Shown piece by piece: positions 34,562 to 43,935 of a stretch of DNA of 64,000 bases (within the stretch, counting starts at the first letter, position 1; each line of letters starts with the position of its first letter). The stretch comes from Actinomycetes bacterium (GTDB taxonomy: Bacteria > Actinomycetota > CALGFH01), in assembly GCA_036000965.1 (NCBI GenBank), contig DASYUT010000303.1, positions 1 through 64,000 on the forward strand, read 5' to 3'. The position numbers and the translations under genes are program-made. The notes under the pieces were generated by a model, which was not told the origin of the DNA, did not search any database, and saw only the letters and a program-made list of their open reading frames with translations.

Positions 34562-35767
34562 TTGGTGGAACGGCCGCTCACGAGGGGCACCCCCAGCCTG
34601 CTGCGCGCGATCAACGCCCGCACCATCCTCGAGCTGATCCAGCGCACCGGCCCCGTCTCCCGAGCCCAGGTGGCCAGGGACAGCAGCCTGTCCAAGCCGA
34701 CCGTCTCGCTCGGCCTCGCCGCCCTCCTCGAGGCCGGGCTGGTCCGCGAGGTGGGCCGCTCCAGCGGGCGCCGCGGCCCGAGCGCGGTGCTCTACGAGCT
34801 GAACCCGGAGGCCGGCTGGGTGGTGGGCATCGACGTCGGCCGCCACTGGGTGCGGGCGGCGCTGGCCGACATCACCGGGACCGTCGTGGCCCGCCACCAC
34901 GAGCGGGCCAGGGCCTCGAGCGCCCGCGCCCTCATCGGCCAGATCGGCGCGATCGCCCACGGCCTCGCCGGCGAGGCCGGGATCCGCTGGGACCAGGTGA
35001 GCCACGTCACGGTCGGCAGCCCGGGCGTGTTCGAGCCGGCCCGCGGTGCGGTCACCCTCGCCCCCAACCTGCCCGGCTGGGGCCGCCAGGGATTGGTCGA
35101 GGCGCTGCAGAGCGAGCTCGGCAGTCGCATCGGGGTCGAAAACGACGTCAACCTGGCCGCCGTCGGCGAGCGCTGGAAGGGCCTCGGCCAGGACGTGGGC
35201 AACTTCGGCTTCCTCTCGGTCGGCACGGGCGTCGGCATGGGCCTGGTGCTCGACGGCAGGCTGTACCGCGGCTCCAGCGGCGCGGCCGGCGAGGTCGGCT
35301 ACCTGCCGGTCGGCACCGACCCCTACGACCCCCACGTACGGCGCCGCGGCGCGTTCGAGGAGGCCGTGGGCGGCGCCGGTGTGGTGCGCCTCGCCCACGA
35401 GGCCGGCATGACGGGGTCGCTCACGCCGAAGAAGGTGTTCGCCCTGGCGCGCAAGGGCGACCCGCTGGCCGGGCGGGTGGTCGCGGACGAGGCGCGGCGC
35501 CTCGCCCTCGGCCTCGCCGTGGTGATGGCGGTGGTCGACCTCGAGCTGGTCATCCTCGGTGGCGGCATCGGCGGCAACGCCGACCTGCTGCTGGCGCCGA
35601 TCGAGCGGGAGCTGCGCGCGCTCTCGCCGCTGCGGCCGCGGCTGCTGGCCTCGGCGCTGGGCGACGACGCCGTGCTGCAGGGCGCCGTCGCCAACGCCCT
35701 GGCCGTGACCCAGGACCGGCTGTTCGATCCCGCAACCATGCTCGACCGGAGGGAGCTCGTGGTCTGA
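34562..35767 (+). CDS. ROK family transcriptional repressor
   Basis: The 401-residue product has a winged helix-turn-helix at residues 15-75 (SRAQVARDSSLSKPTVSLGL) and a sugar-kinase-like ROK domain with GIDVGRHWVRAALAD, GSPGVFEP, ENDVNLAAVGE and GTGVGMGLVLDG. The usual zinc cluster CxCGxxGC is absent: the stretch after GEVGYLPVG reads TDPYDPHVRRRGAFEEAVGG. TTG at 34562 (or GTG at 34565) follows GGAGAG. It is the obvious candidate to bind the two 19-bp operators and sense a sugar taken up by the downstream importer, with which it is probably co-transcribed (53-bp gap). Confidence 0.92.
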   Translation: MVERPLTRGTPSLLRAINARTILELIQRTGPVSRAQVARDSSLSKPTVSLGLAALLEAGLVREVGRSSGRRGPSAVLYELNPEAGWVVGIDVGRHWVRAALADITGTVVARHHERARASSARALIGQIGAIAHGLAGEAGIRWDQVSHVTVGSPGVFEPARGAVTLAPNLPGWGRQGLVEALQSELGSRIGVENDVNLAAVGERWKGLGQDVGNFGFLSVGTGVGMGLVLDGRLYRGSSGAAGEVGYLPVGTDPYDPHVRRRGAFEEAVGGAGVVRLAHEAGMTGSLTPKKVFALARKGDPLAGRVVADEARRLALGLAVVMAVVDLELVILGGGIGGNADLLLAPIERELRALSPLRPRLLASALGDDAVLQGAVANALAVTQDRLFDPATMLDRRELVV

Positions 35768-35820
35768 AGCCAACCAGCGGCAGGACCGTTCGCACCGACT
35801 CGCACCGAAGGGAGTCTCAC

Positions 35821-37155
35821 ATGAGACGACGGCTCATCGGCCTCATCGCACTGGCGCTGCTCGCCGCCGCCTGCACGGCGGGCGGTGGCAGCTCCAAGCC
35901 GGTGCAGACGGTCGCGCCCAACGCCAGCCACGCCCCGCTCACGCTCACCGTGTGGAGCAACTTCACCTCGGGCGAATACAAGGTCACCACCAACGCGCTC
36001 AACATGATCACGAAGAAGTACCCGTGGATGACGGTCAAGCACGTCGGCGGCAAGGAAGACACGGCGATCGAGCGGTCGATCAGCGGTGGGAACCCGCCGG
36101 ACGTGGCGATCTCGTTCACGCCAGACAACGCCGCCAAGTACTGCCAGACGGGGGCGTGGCAGGACCTGAACCCGTACCTGCAGGCCGACAAGATCGACAA
36201 GAACGCGGTCTGGCCGGCGGGCGTGTTCAGCTACACCTCCTTCGAGAACAAGCAGTGCGCGCTGCCGATGCTGACCGACGCCCAAGGCCTGTACTACAAC
36301 GTCGACCTGCTCAAGAAGCACGGCTTCAGCGCGCCGCCGAAGACGGTCAGCCAGCTCGCCGACATGGCCAAGAAGATGACCGAGTACAACCCGGACGGCA
36401 GCATCAAGGTGGCCGGGTTCGTCCCGCTGTTCGGGTTCTATAGCTCGACCACGCCGAACACCTTCGGCCACGCGTTCGGCGCGAAGTGGTATGACCAGTC
36501 CCTCAAGCCCACCCTCGCCTCCGACCCCAACTGGGCCAAGATGCTGCAGTGGCAGAAGTCGCTGGTCGACGCCATCGGCTACGGCAAGCTGCAGAAGTTC
36601 GCCGCGTCGCTGGGCGGCAGCGACTCAGAGTTCTCCGCGCAGAACGGCTTCGAAGCCGGCAAGATCGCCATGATGATGGACGGCGAGTGGCGGACCGCGT
36701 TCATCGCGCGCGACAAGTCCAAGGTCAACTACGCCACCGCGCCGTTCCCGGTCGACGACGCCCAGGCCGACCTGTACGGCACGCAGCTGGTGGGCGGCAC
36801 CATCGCCGGCATCCCCAAGGGCGTGAAGCACCCGGCCGAGTCCTGGCTGCTGCTCAAGTTCATGACCACCGACACGAGCTACCTGACCACCCTGGCGCAC
36901 GGGCTCAAGAACGTGCCGAGCACGTTCGAGACGCTGAAGGACCCGGTGCTGCAGAACGACCCGCACTTCAAGACGTTCATGGACGTCTTCCAGAACCCCA
37001 AGTCGACCTTCAAGCCGATCACCCCGATCGGAATCGCCGACGTCGACCTGTTCGGCACCTTCGCCACGAAGTGGCAGGCGGGCAAGGTGAGCGACCTGAC
37101 CGCCGGCCTCAAGGCACTCGACAGCCAGATCGCCAAGCAGCAGACGCTCGGGTAG
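35821..37155 (+). CDS. Sugar ABC transporter substrate-binding lipoprotein
   Basis: This 444-residue family 1 extracellular binding protein has a signal peptide with lipobox LLAAAC (Cys at residue 19). The ligand-binding body includes TLTVWSNFTSGEYKV, SISGGNPPDVAISFTPDNAA, ALPMLTDAQGLYYN and MMMDGEWRTAFIARD. It is anchored outside the membrane and delivers a sugar to the two permeases that follow. GAAGGGAG precedes the ATG. The sugar cannot be read from the sequence; the cluster suggests an amino sugar or small beta-glycan. Confidence 0.93.
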   Translation: MRRRLIGLIALALLAAACTAGGGSSKPVQTVAPNASHAPLTLTVWSNFTSGEYKVTTNALNMITKKYPWMTVKHVGGKEDTAIERSISGGNPPDVAISFTPDNAAKYCQTGAWQDLNPYLQADKIDKNAVWPAGVFSYTSFENKQCALPMLTDAQGLYYNVDLLKKHGFSAPPKTVSQLADMAKKMTEYNPDGSIKVAGFVPLFGFYSSTTPNTFGHAFGAKWYDQSLKPTLASDPNWAKMLQWQKSLVDAIGYGKLQKFAASLGGSDSEFSAQNGFEAGKIAMMMDGEWRTAFIARDKSKVNYATAPFPVDDAQADLYGTQLVGGTIAGIPKGVKHPAESWLLLKFMTTDTSYLTTLAHGLKNVPSTFETLKDPVLQNDPHFKTFMDVFQNPKSTFKPITPIGIADVDLFGTFATKWQAGKVSDLTAGLKALDSQIAKQQTLG

Positions 37156-37166
37156 GGAGGAACGAC

Positions 37167-38147
37167 ATGGCCACCGTCGCGGAGCGGCCGGCGGCCGCTC
37201 CCGAACAGGTCCGTGCCGCTGAGCGCCGCCGCCGTAGGCGGCGCTCAGCCTGGCACCGCCAGTGGGTCGCGCTCGCGTTCATGGCTCCGTGGATCATCGG
37301 GTTCAGCGCGTTCTACGTGTACCCGATGGCGTCGAGCCTGTACTTCTCGTTCACCAAGTACGACATCCTGAGCGAGCCGAGATGGGTCGGCCTCAGCAAC
37401 TACCGCTTCATGTTCACCAGCGACCCGCAGTTCTGGGTGTCGGTCAAGAACACGCTCTGGATCATCGTGTTCCTGGTACCGCTCCAGGTGGTCTTCGCGA
37501 TCGCGACCGCCACGGTGCTGACCAGGGTCAGGCGCGGGCTCACCCTCTACCGGACGATCTTCTTCCTGCCCGCGATGGTCCCGCTGGTGGCGGCGGCGCT
37601 CGGCTTCATCTACCTGCTCAACCCGGGTGGGCCGGTCAACCGCATCCTGCGCCTGCTGCACCTGCCGCAGCCGCTGTGGTTCGTGGACCCGCGCTGGACC
37701 AAGCCGGGCCTGGCGCTGATCGGCCTGTGGGGCATCGGCCAGGTCATGATCATCTTCCTCGCCGCGCTGCTCGACGTGCCAAGGCATCTCTACGAGGCGG
37801 CCGAGATCGAGGGCGCGAACCCCTGGCAGCGGTTCCGCCACGTGACCCTGCCGATGATCTCCCCGGTGATCTTCTTCTCGGTGATCATCGGGATGATCCA
37901 GGGCTTCCAGTATTTCACCCAGGCCTATGTGATCTCCAGGGCGGGCGATCAGACCCACCCCGTCGGCTTCCCACAGGACTCGCTGCTGTTCTACTCGAGC
38001 CACCTGTTCCAGCAGGGCTTCGAGGGCTTCCACATGGGCTACGCCGCCGCCCTCTCCTGGGTCATGTTCATCGTGACCATGACCTGCACCGTCGTGCTCA
38101 TCCGCAGCTCACGCCGGTGGGTGCACTACCAGGGGGGCTTCAAATGA
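37167..38147 (+). CDS. Sugar ABC transporter permease (MalF/UgpA type)
   Basis: The 326-residue membrane subunit has six hydrophobic segments and the coupling EAA loop EAAEIEGANPWQRFRHVTLP near residue 215. An Arg-rich cytoplasmic N-tail (AERRRRRRRSAWHRQ) precedes the first helix. It starts 11 bp after the binding-protein stop with GGGAGG upstream, and overlaps the next permease by four bases. The operon contains no ATPase gene. Confidence 0.93.
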   Translation: MATVAERPAAAPEQVRAAERRRRRRRSAWHRQWVALAFMAPWIIGFSAFYVYPMASSLYFSFTKYDILSEPRWVGLSNYRFMFTSDPQFWVSVKNTLWIIVFLVPLQVVFAIATATVLTRVRRGLTLYRTIFFLPAMVPLVAAALGFIYLLNPGGPVNRILRLLHLPQPLWFVDPRWTKPGLALIGLWGIGQVMIIFLAALLDVPRHLYEAAEIEGANPWQRFRHVTLPMISPVIFFSVIIGMIQGFQYFTQAYVISRAGDQTHPVGFPQDSLLFYSSHLFQQGFEGFHMGYAAALSWVMFIVTMTCTVVLIRSSRRWVHYQGGFK

Positions 38148-39037
38148 CCGCTGTGACCGCTCCGGGCACCGCCGCCGCCGCGGCGCGGCGGCCGGTGCCA
38201 CCCTCGATCCGGCGCCGCCAGATCCTCATGTCGGTCGCCAACCACTCGGTGGCGATCGCGCTGTCGATCGCGTTCCTGCTCCCGTTCGTGTTCATCCTGG
38301 CGACCTCGCTCATGACCAACCAGCAGACGCTCTCGCCGAACATCTGGCCGCACCCGTTCGCGTGGTCGAACTTCAAGACGGTGTTCCACTCCTTCCCGTT
38401 CGTGCGCTACACCCTGAACACGGTCACCTACGCGGGGCTCGCCACCGTCGGGGTGGTGCTCTCCTGCACGCCGGTGGCCTATGCCCTGTCGCGCCTGCAG
38501 TGGCGCGGACGACAGGTCGCCTTCATGCTGGTGCTCTCGACCCTGATGCTGCCGCCGCAGGTCACCATCGTGCCGCTGTACGTGATCTTCGTGCGGCTGC
38601 ACTGGATCGGGTCGCTCAAGCCGCTGATCGTGCCGCTCTTCTTCGGCGACGCCTTCACGATCTTCCTGCTACGCCAGTTCTTCATGACCATCCCGCAGGA
38701 ACTGTCCGATGCCGCCCGCGTCGACGGCGCGAGCGAGCTCCAGATCCTGCTCAGGGTGATCGTGCCGCTCGCCAAGCCGGCGCTCGCCGCGGTGGCGCTG
38801 TTCCAGTTCCTGTACTCCTGGAACGACTTCTTCAACCCGCTGCTGTACGCCGGCAGCAACCCCGACTCGTGGACGCTCGCGGTGGCCCTGCAGCAGTTCA
38901 CCGCGCTGTCACGAGGGGTGCTGTGGAACCTCCAGATGGCGGCGTCGCTGCTGTTCGTGCTGCCGGTGATCATCATCTTCTTCTTCGCTCAGAAGGTCTT
39001 CGTCGAGGGGATCACGCTGACCGGGGTCAAGGGGTGA
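38144..39037 (+). CDS. Sugar ABC transporter permease (MalG/UgpE type)
   Basis: The 297-residue second permease has six helices and the EAA loop DAARVDGASELQILLRVIVP. The C-terminal FFFAQKVFVEGITLTGVKG is typical of MalG-like subunits. The ATG overlaps the preceding stop (ATGA), and the end overlaps the dehydrogenase start (GTGA), so the three genes are translationally coupled. Confidence 0.93.
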   Translation: MTAVTAPGTAAAAARRPVPPSIRRRQILMSVANHSVAIALSIAFLLPFVFILATSLMTNQQTLSPNIWPHPFAWSNFKTVFHSFPFVRYTLNTVTYAGLATVGVVLSCTPVAYALSRLQWRGRQVAFMLVLSTLMLPPQVTIVPLYVIFVRLHWIGSLKPLIVPLFFGDAFTIFLLRQFFMTIPQELSDAARVDGASELQILLRVIVPLAKPALAAVALFQFLYSWNDFFNPLLYAGSNPDSWTLAVALQQFTALSRGVLWNLQMAASLLFVLPVIIIFFFAQKVFVEGITLTGVKG

Positions 39038-40008
39038 CGGCCGCACCCTCGAACCCGGCCCCGCTCCGGATCGCGCTGCTCGGCGCCGGCTGGATCATGG
39101 ACTTCCACGCCCGCGCGGTGCTGGAGCACCCTGGCGCCGAGCTGGTCGCGGCGGCCAACTGGCGCGAGCCGTCCCTCGCCCGGCTGGCCGAGCGCTACGC
39201 CATCCCCCGCACCACCACCGACTGGCGGGCGCTCGCCGCCGACCCGGCGGTGGACGCGGTGGTGATCGGCACCCCCAACGCGCTGCACGCCGAGCAGGCG
39301 GTCGCCTTCCTCGAGGCCGGCAAGCACGTGCTGGTCGAGAAGCCGATGGCCCGCTGCCTGGCCGAGGCCGACGCGATGGTCGCGGCGGCGCGCCGCTCGG
39401 GGGCGTGGCTGATGGTCGCGCACTGCTGGCGCTTCCACCCGGACGTGCGCGCCCTCCGCGCCAGGGTGGACGGCGGCGAGCTGGGCGAGATCGTCAAGAC
39501 CCGCAGCTACGGGGTGCACGCCCGCTGGGGGCCGTCCGGCTGGTTCACCAACCCGGACCTGGCGGGCGGCGGTGCCCTGCTCGACATGGGCGTGCACGCC
39601 ATCGACACCACTCGCTACCTGCTGGGCGACCCGCAGCCCGCCAGGGTCTGCGCCGTCAGCGGCACCCGCTACGGCGCCTACGCCGTCGACGACGACACGA
39701 TCCTGCTGGTGACCTGGTCCAACGCCACCAATTCGATCGTCGAGTCGGGGTGGTGGCAGCCACACCTCGGCGGCTTGGAGGCCGACACCGAGCTGTACGG
39801 CACGGGCGGGTACGCGCGGGTGTGGGACGTCACCGAGCCACCCGAGGGCTACGAGCACTGCACCCAGCCGATGTACTCGGCGCAGCTCGCCGAGTTCGTC
39901 GGCGCCGCCCTGGCCGGCCGCCAGCCGCGACCGAGCGGCGAGGACGGCCGGGTCGTGATGCGGGTCGTCGAGCAGGCGTACGCGTCGGCCCGAGAGCAGG
40001 GAGAGTGA
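39034..40008 (+). CDS. Gfo/Idh/MocA family NAD(P)-dependent oxidoreductase
   Basis: The 324-residue sugar or cyclitol dehydrogenase has a Rossmann start LRIALLGAGWIMDFHARAV, DAVVIGTPNALHAEQAV, the conserved EKPMA, and the H-containing catalytic segment GGALLDMGVHAIDTTRYLLG. The GTG at 39034 overlaps the permease stop. Its position inside the importer operon suggests it oxidises the imported sugar or its phosphate, possibly handing a keto sugar to the DegT aminotransferase. It overlaps the next gene by four bases. Confidence 0.92.
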   Translation: MTAAPSNPAPLRIALLGAGWIMDFHARAVLEHPGAELVAAANWREPSLARLAERYAIPRTTTDWRALAADPAVDAVVIGTPNALHAEQAVAFLEAGKHVLVEKPMARCLAEADAMVAAARRSGAWLMVAHCWRFHPDVRALRARVDGGELGEIVKTRSYGVHARWGPSGWFTNPDLAGGGALLDMGVHAIDTTRYLLGDPQPARVCAVSGTRYGAYAVDDDTILLVTWSNATNSIVESGWWQPHLGGLEADTELYGTGGYARVWDVTEPPEGYEHCTQPMYSAQLAEFVGAALAGRQPRPSGEDGRVVMRVVEQAYASAREQGE

Positions 40009-40993
40009 GGCTGGTCCTCGGCGTCGACGGCGGCGGGTCGAAGACCCACGCGCTGGTCGCCGACGAGCGCGGCGAGACGCTCGGGTTCGCCTCCAGCGGT
40101 CGCTCCAACTGGGAGGACACCAGCATCGACCTGGCAAGGCTCGCCCTGGAGGAGGCGATCACTGGCGCGCTGGCCGTCGCCGGGGCCGAGCCCGGCGGCC
40201 TCGCCGCGAGCGCCTTCGGGCTCGCCGGGCTCGACTGGGACGACGACCGGCCGATGCTCGCCGGGCTCGTCGACCCGCTCGGCCTCGGCGGGCCCAGGAA
40301 GCTCGACAACGACTCGTTCATCGCCCTGCGCGCCGGCACGGCCCACCCGTTCGGGGTGGTGGTAATCGCCGGGACCGGCACGGTCGCCGCCGGCCGCGAC
40401 GCGGCCGGCCGGACCTTCCGCACGCTCGGCCTGCACCCGATGTACGGCGACTCGGCGGCGCGACCGACGTGGCCGAGGAGGCGGTCCACGCGGTTGCCGA
40501 CGCCTACACCGGTCGCGGGCCGGCGACCACGCTGAGCGAGCTGCTGCCGCCGCTGGCCGGCTGCGCCTCCCCGGTCGAGCTGCTGCGGCGGCTCAGCCGC
40601 CGCGCGATCGCGCTGCCACCCGCCGCGCCCCTGGTGCTGCAGCAGGCGGCCGCCGGCGACCCGGCCTGCCGCGAGATCGTCATCCGGGCCGGGACCGCGC
40701 TGGGAGAGTCCGCCGCGCTGGTCGCCCGCAGGCTCGGCCTGCACCACGACGCGTTCGAGACGGTCATGGCCGGCGGCCTGTTCCGCGGCAACAGCCGCCT
40801 GCTGGAGACGACCCTGGCGGACGCGCTCCACCGGGTCGCGCGGCGCGCGGTGCCGGTCCGCCTCGGCTGCAAGCCCGTGGTCGGGGCGGTCCTCGATGCG
40901 CTCGAGCTCGCCGGGGCCGAGACCGGCCCGGAGGTGCGCGCGCGGCTCGTCGCCTCCTCCCGCAGGTTCGCCCTCAGCCTTCGACCGGGTTGA
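40005..40993 (+). pseudogene. BadF/BadG-type sugar kinase with single-base frameshift
   Basis: The GTG at 40005 overlaps the dehydrogenase stop. Residues 1-148 read LVLGVDGGGSKTHALVADER, AFGLAGLDWDDD, LDNDSFIALRAG and VVVIAGTGTVAAG. At about 40453 the sequence is GGCGACTCGGCGGCGCG. One added G restores GDSGGATDVAEEAVHAVADA and a frame that runs to 40993. The lesion hits the conserved G-D-x-G-G loop. Both halves are otherwise well preserved, so a recent mutation, a sequencing or assembly error, or programmed slippage are all possible. The intact relative is at 30.5 kb. Confidence 0.83.
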
Positions 40994-41188
40994 GCTCGGG
41001 CAGCCCTCGACCAGTCGAGCCCGGCGCGGAGGCCGCTGCGGCCCGCGGCGCCCTCCCTCGGCCTGTCAGGGCCGTGTCAGCGGTGGCAGCTCGACAGCAG
41101 GGCCGCATCAGTGTCTGGCGGATCCTTCGTAGCGGCATCGACGGGCGGGCAGCGGGCCCCACCCGGCCAACCGACAAGGAGTGACTCC

Positions 41189-41950
41189 ATGACCCTTGCG
41201 ATCGAGGCGGAGGGGCTGGTCAAGCGCTTCGGTCAGACGCGGGCGCTGGACGGCGTCGACCTGGTGGCGCCCGCCGGGAGGGTGCTGGGGCTGCTCGGGC
41301 CGAACGGCTCGGGCAAGACCACCACCGTCCGCATCCTGGCGACGCTGCTGCGCCCGGATGCGGGCCGGGCAGCCGTCGGCGGCCACGACGTGACCCGCCG
41401 GCCCATGGCCGTGCGCTCGCTGATCGGGCTGACCGGCCAGGACGTGACCGTGGACGAGCAGCTCAGCGGGCGCGAGAACCTGGAGCTGTTCGGCAACCTG
41501 CTCGGGCTCAGCGCCGCGATGCGGCGCGGTCGCGCCGGCGAGCTGCTCGAGCGCGTGGACCTCACCGAGACGGCCGACCGCCGGGTGAAGGCCTACTCGG
41601 GCGGCATGCGCCGCCGCCTGGACCTGGCCGTCAGCCTCATCGGCCAGCCGCGGCTGCTGTTCCTGGACGAGTCCACCACGGGGCTGGACCCGCGCAGCCG
41701 CCTGGGTGTGGGCGGTCATCCGGGAGCTGGTGGCCGAGGGCACCACGGTGCTGCTCACCACCCAGTACCTGGGGAGGCCGACCAGCTCACGGACAGCATC
41801 GTGGTGCTGGACCACGGGCAGGTGATCGCCCGCGGCACCTCGGATGAGCTGAAGGCCCGCGCTGGCGGGCAGGTGCTGGAGGTGCGCCCGGCCGGTCCGG
41901 ACGGCCTGGCGGCCACCGCGCGGGTGCCGGCCCAGCTCGCCGGCCGGCGT
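41189..41950 (+). pseudogene. DrrA-like drug-export ABC ATPase, truncated with compensating frameshifts
   Basis: The ATG at 41189 has AAGGAG upstream. It reads GLVKRFGQTRALDGVDLVAP, Walker A GPNGSGKTT, signature YSGGMRRRLDLAVSLI and Walker B LLFLDESTTGLDPRSR. From about 41706 to 41775 the frame is shifted: VIRELVAEGTTVLLTTQYL appears only in another frame. It then returns to ADQLTDSIVVLDHGQVIARG. Homology ends near 41945, where the convergent racemase gene ends. The C-terminal domain and the usual permease gene (drrB) are missing. Confidence 0.8.
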
Positions 41951-41954
41951 CGCC

Positions 41955-42656
41955 TCAGGCCGGCAGGCTGGCCGTGGCGGCCGCGATGGCCGCCTCGGCG
42001 TGGATTCTGGTTGTCGGGAAGACCTCGACCGGGCTGTCGGCCTGCCCGACGAGCAGCTCGATCTCGGTGCAGCCCAGGATCACGCCCTCGGCCCCCGCCG
42101 CGGCCAGCCTGGCGATGACCTCGCGGTAGGCCTGTCTGGACGCCTGGGTGAACACCTCGGCGCACAGCTCCTCGAAGATCACCCGGTGCACGACCCGGCG
42201 GTCGGCCTCCCCGGGGAGCAGCACGCGCAGGCTGTGGGCCCGCATGCGCTGCTGGTAGAAGCCGTCCTCCATGGTGAAGCTCGACCCGAGCAGGCCGACC
42301 GTGCCGAGCCCGGCCGCCCTGACCCGCTCGGCGGTCGCGTCGACGAGGTGCAGCAGCGGCACCGAGACCGCCGCCTCCACCGCCGGGGCGACCTTGTGCA
42401 TGGTGTTGCTGCACAGCAGCAGCAGCTCGGCGCCGGCGGCCTCCAGGCCCTTGGCCGCTCCGGCCAGCAGGTCGCCGGCGTCGTCCCAGCGGCCGGCGGC
42501 CTGCAGGGCGGCGACCTCGGCGAAGTCGACCGAGTGCAGCAGCAGCGGGGCCGAGTGCAGCCCGCCGCGCTCGTCGCGGACCCGCTCGTTGAGGATGCGG
42601 TAGTACTCGATGGACGACGCCCAGCTCATGCCCCCCAGCAGGCCGATCGTCCGCAT
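41955..42656 (-). CDS. Aspartate/glutamate racemase family protein
   Basis: This 233-residue, PLP-independent racemase-type protein begins MRTIGLLGGMSWASSIEYYR and has two catalytic cysteines, in LLLLCSNTMHK and GVILGCTEIELL. Such enzymes interconvert L- and D-aspartate or act on related compounds. It is divergent from a LysR gene, the usual arrangement of a regulated gene and its activator. Confidence 0.9.
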   Translation of the reverse strand: MRTIGLLGGMSWASSIEYYRILNERVRDERGGLHSAPLLLHSVDFAEVAALQAAGRWDDAGDLLAGAAKGLEAAGAELLLLCSNTMHKVAPAVEAAVSVPLLHLVDATAERVRAAGLGTVGLLGSSFTMEDGFYQQRMRAHSLRVLLPGEADRRVVHRVIFEELCAEVFTQASRQAYREVIARLAAAGAEGVILGCTEIELLVGQADSPVEVFPTTRIHAEAAIAAATASLPA

Positions 42657-42728
42657 GGTGGTCTCCCTTCGTCGGTGGAGTCGCTGCCAGGATGGCGCCG
42701 ACCCACCTCAAGGACAATTGCCAGCTTC

Positions 42729-42742
42729 TTGCCATGAGGCAA
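42729..42742. promoter_or_regulatory. Palindrome in the racemase/LysR promoter region
   Basis: TTGCCATGAGGCAA is a perfect 5-bp inverted repeat with a four-base centre. A half-site copy (TTGCCAG) stands 10 bp upstream. LysR regulators bind interrupted palindromes in such divergent promoters, so this is a candidate site for the adjacent LysR protein. Confidence 0.5.
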
Positions 42743-42756
42743 AGGATCGCTTATAG

Positions 42757-43671
42757 ATGGGTGCCATGCTGGACCTGCGACGGCTGCTGGTGCTGCGGGC
42801 CGTGGCCCGCCACGGCTCGCTGTCGGCGGCCGCCCGCCAGCTCGGCTACACCCAACCGGCCATCACCCACCACATCCGGCGCCTGGAACGGGAGGTCGGC
42901 ACGCCGCTGGTGGCAAGGGCCGGCCGTGGCATCCGGCTGACCGAGGCCGGCCAGGCGCTCGCCGCCCACGTCGACGCCGTCTCGGCCCGGCTGGCCGCCG
43001 CCGAGGAGGAGGTCGCCGCCATCGCCGGGCTGCGGGCCGGCCGGGCGCGGCTGGCCTCGTTCCCGTCGGGCAGCGCCACCCTGGTCCCGGCCGCGCTGGC
43101 CCGCCTGCGGGCCAGCCACCCCCTGGTCGGGGTCTCGCTGGTCGAGGCCGAGCCGCCCACCTCGCTGGCCCTGCTCCGGCGCGGCGACTGCGACCTGGCC
43201 CTGACCTTCGAGTACGCGGGGGTGGCCAGCGACGAGGGCGCGGACTTCACCAAGGTGCCGCTGCTGGCCGACCGGCTGCTCGCCGTGCTGCCGGCCGGCC
43301 ACCCCCTCGCCCACGCCGGCGTCCTGGGCCTGGACCAGCTCGCCGAGGAGACCTGGATCGCCGGCTGCGAACGCTGCCGCGACCACCTGCTCCGGGCGTG
43401 CGCGGCGGCCGGCTTCACCCCCGAGATCGCCTTCGCCACCGACGACTACGTCGCCGTCCAGCGCCTGGTCGCGGTCGGCCTTGGCGTCGCGCTGCTGCCC
43501 GAGCTGGTCCTCGGCACCGTGCAGCTCCCCGGGGTGGTGGCCACGCCCCTGGCCAGCGCCCCCGAGCGGCAGATCCTGGTCGTCGCCCCGGCCGCCCCCC
43601 AGCAGCCCCCCGCCGTCGCCGCCACCCTCGCCGCCCTCCAAGCAGCCAGCGCGGCCTTGGTGAGACGCTAG
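42757..43671 (+). CDS. LysR family transcriptional regulator
   Basis: The product has 304 residues, with an N-terminal helix-turn-helix (SLSAAARQLGYTQPAITHHI, residues 22-45) and a LysR effector domain (RARLASFPSGSATLVPAALA to the C-terminus). The start may be three codons later, at ATG 42766, giving MLDLRRLLVLRAV. It is transcribed away from the racemase gene and probably regulates it and itself. Confidence 0.9.
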   Translation: MGAMLDLRRLLVLRAVARHGSLSAAARQLGYTQPAITHHIRRLEREVGTPLVARAGRGIRLTEAGQALAAHVDAVSARLAAAEEEVAAIAGLRAGRARLASFPSGSATLVPAALARLRASHPLVGVSLVEAEPPTSLALLRRGDCDLALTFEYAGVASDEGADFTKVPLLADRLLAVLPAGHPLAHAGVLGLDQLAEETWIAGCERCRDHLLRACAAAGFTPEIAFATDDYVAVQRLVAVGLGVALLPELVLGTVQLPGVVATPLASAPERQILVVAPAAPQQPPAVAATLAALQAASAALVRR

Positions 43672-43935
43672 GGCCGGTCAGGTAGTCCGGATGACCGGTT
43701 TGTTTGTCGGAGGCGTCGCCCCGAACAACGGAAGACAAGCCGCACGGGAGGCGCCGTAACGGTCTGCGACTGCAACCCGCGTGCGCTCGGCGTCCTCGGC
43801 GTCGCCCAGGTACAACCCGCAGATGGCGAGCACCCGCGTTCCCCGCACTCTCATCCAAGGTGCTTTCGCATGTAGACAAGAGAGAACGCTCCCTGGGAGC
43901 GTCGATCGTACTCGACGTACCCAATCCTCGCTGGG
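43672..43935. other. Stretch without a recognised gene
   Basis: A 58-codon minus-strand frame at 43678-43854 (starting MRVRGTRVLAICGLYLG) has plausible composition but no ribosome site or recognised family. The segment borders the TetR fragment and may be part of a rearranged region. Confidence 0.3.

Noticed and set aside
43678-43854. 58-codon minus-strand reading frame
   Set aside because: No ribosome site and no recognised family; kept only as a note on the intergenic stretch.
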